Under the pieces are notes generated by a model that saw nothing but the letters and a program-made list of their open reading frames with translations, made no database searches and was not told the DNA's origin. A stretch of DNA of 64,000 nt from positions 1,054,001 through 1,118,000 of the forward strand of contig AP023052.1 in assembly GCA_019703815.1 (NCBI GenBank), in the 5' to 3' direction. This document shows positions 39,893 through 49,549 of this stretch, in pieces (the first letter of the stretch is position 1; the number at the start of each line of letters is the position of its first letter). Both the position numbers and the translations under genes were made by a program. The DNA comes from Thaumasiovibrio occultus (lineage in GTDB: Bacteria; Pseudomonadota; Gammaproteobacteria; Enterobacterales; Vibrionaceae).

Positions 39893-40864
39893 ATGAATCT
39901 TCTTAGTTTTGAAGGCTTTATCGCTTTCACTTTTATCATGCTGGCATTTGACTTTTGGCTCACGCGCGGCAAAACCGTTTCCATTAAACAAGCCATCGGC
40001 TGGAGCCTGTTTTGGGTGGCATTGGCGTTGCTATTCAACGGGGTGATTTGGCTCTACTGGGATGCTATCTCACCCGACAGCCACTACACCAATGGCCAAG
40101 CGGCGATGGCGTTTCTCACCGGTTACTTGTTGGAAAAATCGCTCAGTGTCGACAACTTGTTTGTGTTTGCGATGATTTTTGGTCAGTTTGCGGTACCTGA
40201 AGCGCAGCGCCCACGGGTGTTAATGCTAGGGATCGTCGGCGCATTGATTTGCCGCGGGGTGATGATCGCGATTGGTGCAGAGCTACTCGCGACGTTCCAT
40301 TGGATGCTGTACTTGTTTGCCGCATTCTTGCTCTACACCGGGGTCAAGTTCTGGTTTGAAACCGACGATAGCCATGACGCCAACGATAACAAGCTCAACC
40401 GCCTATTCCGCGGCGTGTTTCCGGTGACTGAGACCTATCAAGGCGATCGCTTTGTGGTCAAGAATAACGGCCGCTGGTTTGTGACGCCGTTAATGATCGT
40501 GATTTTGGTGATTTCGTTAACTGACGTAATGTTCGCTCTCGATTCTATTCCGGCGATCTTTGCCGTTACCCAAGAGCCGTTCTTAGTGCTTGCGGCGAAC
40601 GTGTTTGCGCTATTAGGTTTGCGTTCACTTTATTTTGTGCTGGCGCACCTGCTAAGCGCGTTCTGTTATCTGAAATACGCGCTGTCGGCGATGTTGATTT
40701 TCATTAGCGTGAAGATGGTATTAATGGAAACCGCTTACGCGATCCCAACCAGTATTTCTCTCGCGGTCATTGTCGGGGTTCTAACCGTCGCGATTGTCGC
40801 CTCATGGTGGAAGAATAGACAGGATCGTCCATTGGTTGCACCAGCGAGTGTATCGCTCAAGTAA
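39893..40864 (+). CDS. alx: TerC-family membrane protein Alx, probable Mn2+ exporter
   Basis: The 323-residue protein has about nine hydrophobic segments and the TerC signatures EKSLSVDNLFVFAMIF near 81-96 and SLTDVMFALDSIPAIFAVT near 200, with acidic residues inside membrane helices that are expected to bind the metal. Length equals E. coli Alx (321). Alx exports manganese, consistent with the Mn2+ riboswitch upstream. The GAGGAT before the ATG sits in the loop of a TACCT/AGGTA hairpin, which may add a translational control point. Confidence 0.92.
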   Translation: MNLLSFEGFIAFTFIMLAFDFWLTRGKTVSIKQAIGWSLFWVALALLFNGVIWLYWDAISPDSHYTNGQAAMAFLTGYLLEKSLSVDNLFVFAMIFGQFAVPEAQRPRVLMLGIVGALICRGVMIAIGAELLATFHWMLYLFAAFLLYTGVKFWFETDDSHDANDNKLNRLFRGVFPVTETYQGDRFVVKNNGRWFVTPLMIVILVISLTDVMFALDSIPAIFAVTQEPFLVLAANVFALLGLRSLYFVLAHLLSAFCYLKYALSAMLIFISVKMVLMETAYAIPTSISLAVIVGVLTVAIVASWWKNRQDRPLVAPASVSLK

Positions 40865-40874
40865 GCAAGAATCT

Positions 40875-40900
40875 GATGCCATGCCAAGCGGTGTGGCATC
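40875..40900 (+). terminator. Hairpin downstream of alx
   Basis: GATGCCA and TGGCATC form a 7-bp stem. There is no T-run, so it may be only a weak or factor-dependent terminator. Confidence 0.35.
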
Positions 40901-40941
40901 ACACTAGGTTCAGAGTGATGGCGCTCTGTTGCTTTCTTAAT

Positions 40942-41625
40942 TTATTCTCCCGCCTGCGCTTCAATCAAACGGCCGTTGAAATAGTCGTTATCGACGATGT
41001 ATTCGACGTTTCGTACCATCTCATGCAGTAATCCTACTTGGTCGTGGGCATCCATTGGCACTTTGGCTGCGGTGCGCGGTACGATGCCACCAACCCGAAT
41101 ATGATAAGGGGATAGCTCTTTAGCCCAACTTTGGGTTAGCCCTGCGATCATCTCGCGGGTACCGAGGGCATCGGCATTCGATATGGAGTGGGGCACATCC
41201 GCTAGGTTGACGATCACCCCGGCTTGTCCGTTATCAATCATTTTTTGTGCTGCGATTTGACCAAAGTGCAGGTGCGCAGTCAGGGTGCTGTTGACCAAGG
41301 CGCAGTACTGATCGATCGCATCGCAATTTAACAGGCTCGGTAGTGCCAAGCTATGCCAGCAGTTCACCAGAATTTTGAATTTACCCAGTGATCCTTCGAT
41401 ATCTGCGAACGCCGCTTCAATGGATGGAATAGACTCGCCGGAGGCCGTAAACCCGGCACAACTAGGGTTGAGTGCCTTGCAGGCTGTAACGGTTAACAGC
41501 AGATCTTGTGGTTGGTGATCAACGGCGGCGACGGTGGCGCCAGACCCTGCAAAATGCAGCGCGACCATACGGCCTAAAGGGGAGCTTGCGCCGGTAATGA
41601 CGACAATCGTGTTGGTGATATCCAT
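40942..41625 (-). CDS. Degenerate short-chain dehydrogenase/reductase family protein
   Basis: The 227-residue protein has the SDR Rossmann start (VVITGASSPLGRMVALHF) and overall SDR length. The catalytic residues are lost: aligning GLTQSWAKEL with the usual GLTKSLAKEL puts Ala and Arg where the YxxxK tyrosine and lysine should be (ALGTREM), and the serine strand reads VIVNLADVPHS. It may bind a nucleotide without catalysing reduction. It stands alone; substrate and role are unknown. Confidence 0.8.
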   Translation of the reverse strand: MDITNTIVVITGASSPLGRMVALHFAGSGATVAAVDHQPQDLLLTVTACKALNPSCAGFTASGESIPSIEAAFADIEGSLGKFKILVNCWHSLALPSLLNCDAIDQYCALVNSTLTAHLHFGQIAAQKMIDNGQAGVIVNLADVPHSISNADALGTREMIAGLTQSWAKELSPYHIRVGGIVPRTAAKVPMDAHDQVGLLHEMVRNVEYIVDNDYFNGRLIEAQAGE

Positions 41626-42012
41626 AGTCTCTCTACTGCTACCAGTGTTCTGTTCTTGTATGCATGTTCAGGTTTGAAACAGGCGTTGTGGATCAGATTG
41701 TGGACAAAATAGCAGGATGCTGTAGGGGTATTTCGCAATAAAGTGAAGTGGGTCAAAATGTATATTTCAAAGCTCAAACCAAGTCACACTTCTCCTTTTT
41801 TCTTCTACAAGACCGCACTAAAAGCAGATGCATAAGTGTTGGTGTGCAATGAGATCGAACCGCTGATCACAACAATCGCACAGTAAAATTGAGCGGGAGA
41901 GCAGTAGCAGAATAGATGGAATGAGAGGCAAGTAGAGGACGATAAGTAAAGCAAGGCAAGTCGAAAAACGCGCGCAGCGCAGACTTGTGGGAGTGAGTTG
42001 AGCACACGCTAG
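41626..42012. other. Intergenic region without a supported gene
   Basis: About 390 bases between the SDR gene and the VC2046-family gene. Short frames here are not protein-like. The SDR promoter is presumably inside; nothing else is recognisable. Confidence 0.5.
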
Positions 42013-42522
42013 CTAGGTTTGGAAATGCAGCTGTGAAGCGCGCTTTGAGAGTGTTAGAGCGTCGAGCAATTTCTTCGGCGTCATGTTGACCACTTCTGGC
42101 GCATCCGAAGCTAATTGGCGTCGCTGGTGGCCTGAAAAGTTATGATACAGATTCTCAGGATAGCCAAAGGTGCCCAGTGGTGGATAGGTGAGCGCCGACG
42201 GTAAGGTATAGTGCTGCAAATGCGCTGCTGACAAACCGCCTTCATGAAATGCCATCGCCTCGGCTTCACCTTTAGGATAGTCGTCTTCTTCACCGGCTAA
42301 GGGCTGGGGCTCAGGTACTTCAAACTTCTGCCGCAAAACCGCATCGCTATAGGCGGGGGAGTGAAGTTGATCGAGTGGAGTGTGTTCGCGCAGATCCGGT
42401 GACAGCATCGCCAACAGCAAAGCGAAATCCGCCCGTTGGCCACGCGACACTGATTGATTCAGGTGCGTGCCCAACTGGGTTTCATTGATCAGCAATGCTT
42501 TATCGAGCTGGTGGATCTTCAT
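42013..42522 (-). CDS. VC2046/SO_2500 family protein
   Basis: The 169-residue protein matches a family of uncharacterised proteins found in Vibrio and Shewanella, recognised by the start IHQLDKALLINETQLGT, the block RGQRADFALLLAMLSPD near 28-44 and a proline-rich FEVPEPQPL region. It is soluble, with no membrane segment. Function unknown. It lies 81 bases downstream of the aminotransferase gene and could share its transcript. Confidence 0.85.
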   Translation of the reverse strand: MKIHQLDKALLINETQLGTHLNQSVSRGQRADFALLLAMLSPDLREHTPLDQLHSPAYSDAVLRQKFEVPEPQPLAGEEDDYPKGEAEAMAFHEGGLSAAHLQHYTLPSALTYPPLGTFGYPENLYHNFSGHQRRQLASDAPEVVNMTPKKLLDALTLSKRASQLHFQT

Positions 42523-42603
42523 AACGTCCAGAAAGTGGTGGTCTCTTCCCTTAGTTATCGTCCGGCTGGCCCGTTGCTTTAGGGTTTATTTCACCCTTGG
42601 GGT

Positions 42604-43737
42604 TTAGTTGGCTAAAGATCCTACAGCGGCGCGCAGCCGGGTAAGGGCTTGGTCCAGCACTTCATCGCTACACGCAAAATTCAAACGCACAAACTGACGG
42701 TTGCCAAACGCGCTGCCCGGTGACAGGCCAAGACCAAATTGTTCAAACAGACGTGACGGGTTAGGGTGATTAAGCTGGCTGGCATCAATCCATGCGAGAT
42801 ACGTCGCTTCATTCGGCAGCATCGACAGTCCCGGCAATGCGTTCACAGCGTCGAGGACTTTTTGATGTTGTTGACGTAAAAACGCGAGCTGTTGTTGCAG
42901 CCAGTCGTCGCCATGGCGATAAGCGGCAATCGCGGCGTGGAAACCGAGAATATTGACCGCCGGGATCAAACCTTCAAGTGCCTGTTGGATTTGGCGGCGC
43001 AGTGTCGGGTTTTGGATAACGGCAAACGCGCAGCCAAGGCCCGCGATATTGAATGTCTTACTTGGCGCCATCAAGGTGATCGCGCGCTGGGCGGCATCGT
43101 CATTTAGGCTGGCGTAAGGGATATGGCGCGCGTTCTCGTCGATAAGCAAATCACAGTGGATTTCATCGCTGCACACAATCCAGTCGTTGGTTTTTGCCAG
43201 CGCATCGAGCTTGAGCAGTTCATCGCGACGAAATACCGTACCACCCGGATTCAGTGGATTGCATACCATGGCTAAGCGAATGTCTTTAGCTTTGGCATGC
43301 GATGGCAGTTGTGGTAGCCAGCGTCCATCGACGGTATGGCAATCTTGGAATACGCCGTCGCGGCCGTGTTGCTTGATCGCTTGGCGAAATGGCGGGTAGA
43401 TTGGCGTAGGACAGAAAACCGCGTCATTAGGCTGAGTCAGGGTTTGCACGGCCAGATGCAACGCGGTAACCAAACCGGGCAAGTAAACGATATCATCGGC
43501 CGTGATCCGCCAGTCGTAGCGTTGCCATAAACGCTCGACAATCAGCTCGCTTAATTCTTGTGGTGTTTCACCATAGCCAAACACGCCGTGGCTGATCCGC
43601 GCTTGCAACGCTTCAGTGACGCAAAGCGGGGCAGCGAAATCGCTGTCGGCGATCCACAAAGGTAACACGTCTTTACCGGCGAAACGTTGCCATTTGATAC
43701 TGTCTGAGTCTTGTCGAGGGGGAAAAATCAGTGACAC
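42604..43737 (-). CDS. PatB/MalY-type PLP-dependent aminotransferase (probable C-S lyase)
   Basis: The 377-residue fold-type I PLP enzyme shows LPLWIADSDFAAP near 28, the VCNPLNPGGTVF block near 155, SDEIHCDLL near 190 and the PLP lysine in MAPSKTFNIAGLG near 220. The MADMDF-like WIADSDF block is typical of the MalY/PatB group, which mostly act as cystathionine beta-lyases or related C-S lyases. I chose the GTG at 43737 because GGAG lies 7 bases upstream; the frame is open 18 codons further. It lies just after the ATP-grasp gene. Confidence 0.88.
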   Translation of the reverse strand: MSLIFPPRQDSDSIKWQRFAGKDVLPLWIADSDFAAPLCVTEALQARISHGVFGYGETPQELSELIVERLWQRYDWRITADDIVYLPGLVTALHLAVQTLTQPNDAVFCPTPIYPPFRQAIKQHGRDGVFQDCHTVDGRWLPQLPSHAKAKDIRLAMVCNPLNPGGTVFRRDELLKLDALAKTNDWIVCSDEIHCDLLIDENARHIPYASLNDDAAQRAITLMAPSKTFNIAGLGCAFAVIQNPTLRRQIQQALEGLIPAVNILGFHAAIAAYRHGDDWLQQQLAFLRQQHQKVLDAVNALPGLSMLPNEATYLAWIDASQLNHPNPSRLFEQFGLGLSPGSAFGNRQFVRLNFACSDEVLDQALTRLRAAVGSLAN

Positions 43738-43810
43738 CGCGCCACTCCTTGTGGGTGAGATGTTGATAGAGGAAAAGGGTCTGCCGCACACGAGTGTACG
43801 ACAGATGGTA

Positions 43811-44800
43811 TTACAAGGTTGATTCTTTATGGCCGAATTGTTCAGCAGACCAAGCGACGCGCTCAGCGGGAGAAGGGTAGATCAGATGCTCACCCATGCG
43901 CTCAATTAAACGCAGTCGCGGCAACAAACCGGCGTTATTGGCGATTTGGATAGCCAGCCCAGGACGGGCATTAAGCTCCAACACCATAGGACCGCGAGAC
44001 TTATCCAGTACCATATCGGTACCGATGTAACCAAGGCCCGTCATTTCCCATGCGCTAGCGGCAAGCTCAAGCAGCTGCTGCCAATGCGGCACTTGCAACG
44101 TGCTCAGATCTTTTCCGGTATCAGGATGCTCTTTTACCGGCTGATTAAATTGCACCGCATTGATGGCTTTACCTGTCGCGATATCAATCCCCACACCGAC
44201 CGCACCTTGGTGCAAGTTGGCTTTACCGTCTGATGCGGCGGTTGATAAGCGCATCATCGCCATCACGGGGTAGCCTTTAAACACGATCACGCGAATATCA
44301 GGCACACCTTCAAAGCTGAAGCCGTCGAAGACATCGTCAAACTCGATCAGGTTCTCTACCACCGCCACGTCATTTTTACCGCCCAGCGAGAACAAACCCG
44401 CAAGGGTATTGGTGATGTGACGCTCAACGTCTTGCTCGTTGATTTGTGCGCCAGAGGGTTTGGTGTAAATGCCGTTTTCATGCTTTACCACCACCAAGAT
44501 CCCTTTACCGCCTGAGCCTTGCGCGGGTTTGATCACAAAGCCCGGCCAGTCTTTTACCATTTTATGGATGCGCGGAACTTCGGCTTGGTTATCAATCACC
44601 CCAATTAGCTCAGGCACCGTCGCGCCGTGACGCTGGGCGATCACCTTGGTTTTGAGCTTGTCATCCACCAAGGGGTACTTTTTACGATCGTTGTAGCGAC
44701 TAATAAAACCAATGTTACGTTGGTTCATCCCCATAATGCCCTTGCGATGAAGCTTGAATGGGGAGGTGAATCGGGTAAATACCGACAGCATATTAATCAT
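43811..44800 (-). CDS. ATP-grasp alpha-L-glutamate ligase-like protein (RimK-related)
   Basis: The 329-residue protein has an ATP-grasp fold: lysine and glycine-rich loop in VIKPAQGSGGKGILVV near 92-107, and the magnesium-binding GPMVLELNARPGLAIQIAN near 280. It belongs to the RimK-related ligases found with a transglutaminase-like membrane protein and a pepsin-like protease, as here. Such enzymes form amide bonds between a carboxylate and an amine. The substrate is unknown; glutamate is assumed only from the family name. Its start overlaps the end of the previous gene by 8 bases. Last gene of the three-gene unit. Confidence 0.88.
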   Translation of the reverse strand: MINMLSVFTRFTSPFKLHRKGIMGMNQRNIGFISRYNDRKKYPLVDDKLKTKVIAQRHGATVPELIGVIDNQAEVPRIHKMVKDWPGFVIKPAQGSGGKGILVVVKHENGIYTKPSGAQINEQDVERHITNTLAGLFSLGGKNDVAVVENLIEFDDVFDGFSFEGVPDIRVIVFKGYPVMAMMRLSTAASDGKANLHQGAVGVGIDIATGKAINAVQFNQPVKEHPDTGKDLSTLQVPHWQQLLELAASAWEMTGLGYIGTDMVLDKSRGPMVLELNARPGLAIQIANNAGLLPRLRLIERMGEHLIYPSPAERVAWSAEQFGHKESTL

Positions 44801-46301
44801 CCACCAATGGTTTAAAGCGGCGAAGCTCGCTGAGGCGATAGCCGGTATAGTTACCCAGCACCAAGATCAGCGCCAGAATCAAGAACTGAACCCCAATGAA
44901 GTTGAAGGTCAGGTGGCGAACGATATCATTGGTCATCGCAAGGTAAACCAAAATCGCGGTGAGCAGCGATCCGCCGCCTTGGATCATAACTTCTTTCGCG
45001 CCCTCTTCTTCCCACAGAATCGACATACGCTCGATAGTCCAAGACAGGATTATCATCGGGAAGAAGGTGATGGTCAGGCCTTCCACAATGCCCATTTTGT
45101 AGGCAATGACGGTAAAGCCAGAAATAATCATGATCACCATGATGATCACCGCCGAAATCCGCGATACCAGCAGTAAGTTCAAGCGAGACAAATAGCTGCG
45201 GAAGATCAGACCAACGCCGACGATCAGCAAGAAGCCGAGCACCCCAGTCAGAAGCTGCGTTTGGACAAACGACATGGCGATCAAGACGGGCATGAACGTT
45301 CCTGAGGTTTTCAACCCAACCAATATGCGTAGGAACACCACCACTAACGCGCCGATCGGCACCAGCATGATGGTTTTAAACATCGCTTGCTCTTCGACCG
45401 GTAAGCTGTGGATCGAGAAGTTCAACAGGTTATCCGCTTCGACTTTTTGATCGGTGGCCTGCTGCGGGGTAATGTCTTGCGCAATGTAAGAGAAGGTGAT
45501 CGCACTGTTTTGACCGCCCATGACATCGAGCATGGACGCGCCGGTTTCATTCCAGATCAACACGTTTTCTGGTTGGCCTTCTGCGCCGGTCGCGGCATCA
45601 AACAGCAGCCACTCACTGCCGTCCCAGACATGGATCATTTGCGAGCCTGTTTGACGGCGACGGCCATCTTCGAGCGTTAAGCCATAGACGATTCGCGCCG
45701 GTACTTGCTCCATCGCCAGCAAGGAGGTGATGAGTTGCTCACGTTTGAAGTAGTTAAGCAGCAGCGCGGCATTTTGGTTTTCAGCGTTATTGAATTGCTT
45801 AATCACCTCGCGCGTTAAGGTGCGTGCATCGGCTGATTGTTCGCGGGCACTATCAAGCAGAGCGTACGCGGCTTTTTGCTGCGATTCATCAAACATTAAG
45901 CGACCACTGATCGCGATTGGCGCTGTTTCGGTGACTGCCGCTTTCGCGTCAACCAGCATTTGGGTTTTGTAGTACAGGATTTGACGACCATCGGCGCTAC
46001 GACGAGTCCACTCAACGCGGCGGCCTTGCTCTTGGTCATCAACAAATGCGACACCGTAGCCTGGAGATGAGGTGGTTTCATTGATCAAGGTGAAGCCGTG
46101 TTGGGTGTCTGGGGCAGCCATACTCACGCGAACCGGATCGCCGCTGGCTTCAAACTCAATGCGCGCTTCAATTTCCCATACTTGTGCGCTGCTTTCAGGA
46201 AGTAGCGGTACACCGTACACTTGGTGGCGGTGCATAATCAGCGCCAAGCCTGCCAAAATCAGTGTGGTGATTAGCAGGTAAAAAGGGGTTCTGGAAACCA
46301 T
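44793..46301 (-). CDS. Inactive transglutaminase domain protein fused to seven transmembrane helices
   Basis: The 502-residue protein has an N-terminal membrane anchor (about 7-24), a periplasmic transglutaminase-like domain (about 30-300) with VPARIVYGLTLEDG and HVWDGSEWLLFDAATG, and seven hydrophobic helices (about 310-490). The usual catalytic cysteine of transglutaminases is not visible at the expected place, where the sequence has FKREQLITSLLAM; this agrees with the family name. It would bind peptide-like material in the periplasm and link it to the cytoplasmic ligase. Middle gene of the unit. Confidence 0.88.
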   Translation of the reverse strand: MVSRTPFYLLITTLILAGLALIMHRHQVYGVPLLPESSAQVWEIEARIEFEASGDPVRVSMAAPDTQHGFTLINETTSSPGYGVAFVDDQEQGRRVEWTRRSADGRQILYYKTQMLVDAKAAVTETAPIAISGRLMFDESQQKAAYALLDSAREQSADARTLTREVIKQFNNAENQNAALLLNYFKREQLITSLLAMEQVPARIVYGLTLEDGRRRQTGSQMIHVWDGSEWLLFDAATGAEGQPENVLIWNETGASMLDVMGGQNSAITFSYIAQDITPQQATDQKVEADNLLNFSIHSLPVEEQAMFKTIMLVPIGALVVVFLRILVGLKTSGTFMPVLIAMSFVQTQLLTGVLGFLLIVGVGLIFRSYLSRLNLLLVSRISAVIIMVIMIISGFTVIAYKMGIVEGLTITFFPMIILSWTIERMSILWEEEGAKEVMIQGGGSLLTAILVYLAMTNDIVRHLTFNFIGVQFLILALILVLGNYTGYRLSELRRFKPLVDD

Positions 46302-46322
46302 AATTTCCTCAGTGAAAAATTA

Positions 46323-47111
46323 TTATTTGCTAGCAGCAGGGTCAACTTTGCCTTGCACAAACGAGCGCGCAACATCGACAACCGCAATATCTTGGAAGAA
46401 CTCACGACCAAGTAAGATCGGATATTCCATTTGGGTGCGATCGGCCAAGGTAAATTGGGTCTTCTCGTGAATGTCGCCAATGCGGATCCACGCTTCAATC
46501 ACAGGGCGGCGGTCAGTGCTATCCGCGCTGGATTGACGGATTTTGACCCAACGAACGACCGGCGCTTCAATGATCTCATGGCGACCTTCAAGATCGTCTT
46601 GGGTATGAGCGAGATTGAAACGCACCCAGTTCTTGCCTTCGCGCTCGAATTCTTGAATATCGGTGGCGTTGAGTGATGAGGTGGTCGCGCCGGTATCGAC
46701 CCGCGCTTTAAACTGACTGTTGGCCAAATCAAACCAGACCCACTCTTCTGCGCCAAGCACAATTTTGTCTGACGGGGCAGGGGTCGATGCCGCAACCGGT
46801 GTCGGCTCAGATTCCGCACGCTGCTGGACAACATAACGCTGTTGATTGATTTGACGTTGCAAACGGAGCAAAAGGGCGTTTTGCTCTTGCATGGCTTCGG
46901 TCACCAACTCCAAACTCACTTGTAATTGTTGTATGGTGGTTTGTTGATGGTTGATACGAGAATAGAGGCCGTCTATGTGGGTATTCACACTAGACTCCGA
47001 TTGCTCGATAGCGTTCAACGTCCCCTCGTGGGATGCGCGGTACTGTTCTTCGGTGAGAACACAACCGGATAAGGCGGCGACGATGACGAAAGGCAAGCTA
47101 TGACGAAGCAT
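46323..47111 (-). CDS. Retropepsin-like aspartic protease lipoprotein (RimK/LysX-associated)
   Basis: The 262-residue protein has a lipobox LSGC with the cysteine at 17, a long helical coiled-coil region (about 20-95), a Pro/Ala linker and a C-terminal retropepsin-like domain (about 115-255). The active-site motif is RVDTGATTSSL with the aspartate at 139, and the family's LLGREFF block is near 235. It was once described as an ATP-dependent zinc protease, but the DTGA motif indicates an aspartic protease. It would be anchored in the envelope, facing the periplasm. First gene of the unit. Confidence 0.88.
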   Translation of the reverse strand: MLRHSLPFVIVAALSGCVLTEEQYRASHEGTLNAIEQSESSVNTHIDGLYSRINHQQTTIQQLQVSLELVTEAMQEQNALLLRLQRQINQQRYVVQQRAESEPTPVAASTPAPSDKIVLGAEEWVWFDLANSQFKARVDTGATTSSLNATDIQEFEREGKNWVRFNLAHTQDDLEGRHEIIEAPVVRWVKIRQSSADSTDRRPVIEAWIRIGDIHEKTQFTLADRTQMEYPILLGREFFQDIAVVDVARSFVQGKVDPAASK

Positions 47112-47165
47112 CCAGTTCTCCTGAAATTCTTACTACGTAGTGGTACGGCGGTAGTTTAGCTTAGT

Positions 47166-47194
47166 GTCAAGGCGAGTGCCACGCTCACCTTGAC
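47166..47194 (-). terminator. Hairpin between cmoB and the protease gene
   Basis: GTCAAGG and CCTTGAC form the stem, extended inside by GAG/CTC. No T-run follows on the minus strand; it may end or stabilise the cmoAB transcript. Confidence 0.4.
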
Positions 47195-47206
47195 TCAATT
47201 TGTTGA

Positions 47207-48181
47207 TTAATTTGGGTTTGTGGCAACCAAAATTGCGCGTTTCGGTGCTGGATAACCTTCAACCGTTTTGGTTGGGTCGTTCGGATCTAAATAATCAGGC
47301 AATGAATTGTGGGTCATCCAACCGGTGGTGCGTTGCTCATCAGTTGAGGTGACGCACTCATCGACGATGCGGACGTTTTCAAACCCAGTCAGCTCTAGCC
47401 ACACTTTCAGTGCGCGTGCCGATGGGAAGAAGTAGACGTTACGCATTTGCGCGTAGCGACTTGTCGGCACCAGCACCGCGTTTTCGTCACCATCGATCAC
47501 CAAGGTTTCCAACACCAATTCCCCACCTTTTGTTAGCTGGTTCTTTAGTTGTAGCAGGTGATCCAGCGGAGAGCGACGGTGATACAGCACACCCATACTG
47601 AAGACAGTGTCAAAGGCACGGAGTTCAGGCAGTTGCTCAATGCCTAACGGCAGCAAGTGCGCACGTTGATCGTTACCCAATAGCTTTCTGACCGCTTCAA
47701 ACTGCACCAAGAACAGATGCGATGGATCGATACCGACAGTCAGCGCCGCACCTTCACCTAGCATGCGCCACATGTGATAGCCATTGCCACAGCCCACATC
47801 TAACACATAGCGGCCTTTAAGTGGCGAGATGTGCGGCAGTACGCGATCCCATTTCCAGTCAGAGCGCCACTCGGTATCAATATGGATGCCGTGCAGGTGG
47901 TACGGGCCTTTGCGCCATGGGTGAAAAGAGCGCAGTAGGTTTTCTAGTTTGGCTTTTTCGCCTTCATGCAGCGGTTGTTCGTTATGGATTTCGACCGCTG
48001 TTTTTAGGTCGATATGGTCCGGCGTTTCCACCGGGATCTTTTTCAACACGCGCAGCCACTTTGGCATGTCGCCGTGCTCCGCGTTCTGCCAATCGGTCAG
48101 TTGTTGCGGTAGCGTGTTTAGCCACGGGCTAAGGCGGTTCTTAGCGATAAGTTGATAAAAATCGGAAAAATCAAATTTCAT
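47207..48181 (-). CDS. cmoB: tRNA U34 carboxymethyltransferase CmoB
   Basis: CmoB transfers a carboxymethyl group from carboxy-SAM to 5-hydroxyuridine at the tRNA wobble position, giving cmo5U. The 324-residue protein shows an N-terminal helical domain, then the methyltransferase domain with [19 protein letters not shown] near 124-142 and [15 protein letters not shown] near 198. It lies 48 bases after cmoA, the enzyme that makes its donor. Confidence 0.97.
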   Translation of the reverse strand: MKFDFSDFYQLIAKNRLSPWLNTLPQQLTDWQNAEHGDMPKWLRVLKKIPVETPDHIDLKTAVEIHNEQPLHEGEKAKLENLLRSFHPWRKGPYHLHGIHIDTEWRSDWKWDRVLPHISPLKGRYVLDVGCGNGYHMWRMLGEGAALTVGIDPSHLFLVQFEAVRKLLGNDQRAHLLPLGIEQLPELRAFDTVFSMGVLYHRRSPLDHLLQLKNQLTKGGELVLETLVIDGDENAVLVPTSRYAQMRNVYFFPSARALKVWLELTGFENVRIVDECVTSTDEQRTTGWMTHNSLPDYLDPNDPTKTVEGYPAPKRAILVATNPN

Positions 48182-48229
48182 GTTGTTACCTTGGCGCGTT
48201 CATCGTCGCCATTATTCAGTTGCTCGCGT

Positions 48230-49455
<1,226 letters not shown>

Positions 49456-49506
49456 GAAAAGAACAGATACGCGGAAAGAGCAGATCCGCGAAAGCGCAGA
49501 GAAGCG
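49456..49506 (+). repeat. Three imperfect 16-18-base tandem repeats
   Basis: Units of 18, 17 and 16 bases follow each other directly, each of the form GAAA-purines-CAGA-N-CGCG, degraded in the third copy. They lie 45-95 bases before the siderophore-interacting protein start, so they are probably in its leader RNA or promoter. Confidence 0.55.
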
Positions 49507-49549
49507 TCCGACACTGTATTCGTAATTGATTTAGCAAAGGAAGGCCACC

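Noticed and set aside
39772-40038. Minus-strand frame overlapping the Mn2+ riboswitch and alx start
   Set aside because: It covers a well-supported RNA element and the 5' end of alx, and its product is not protein-like.
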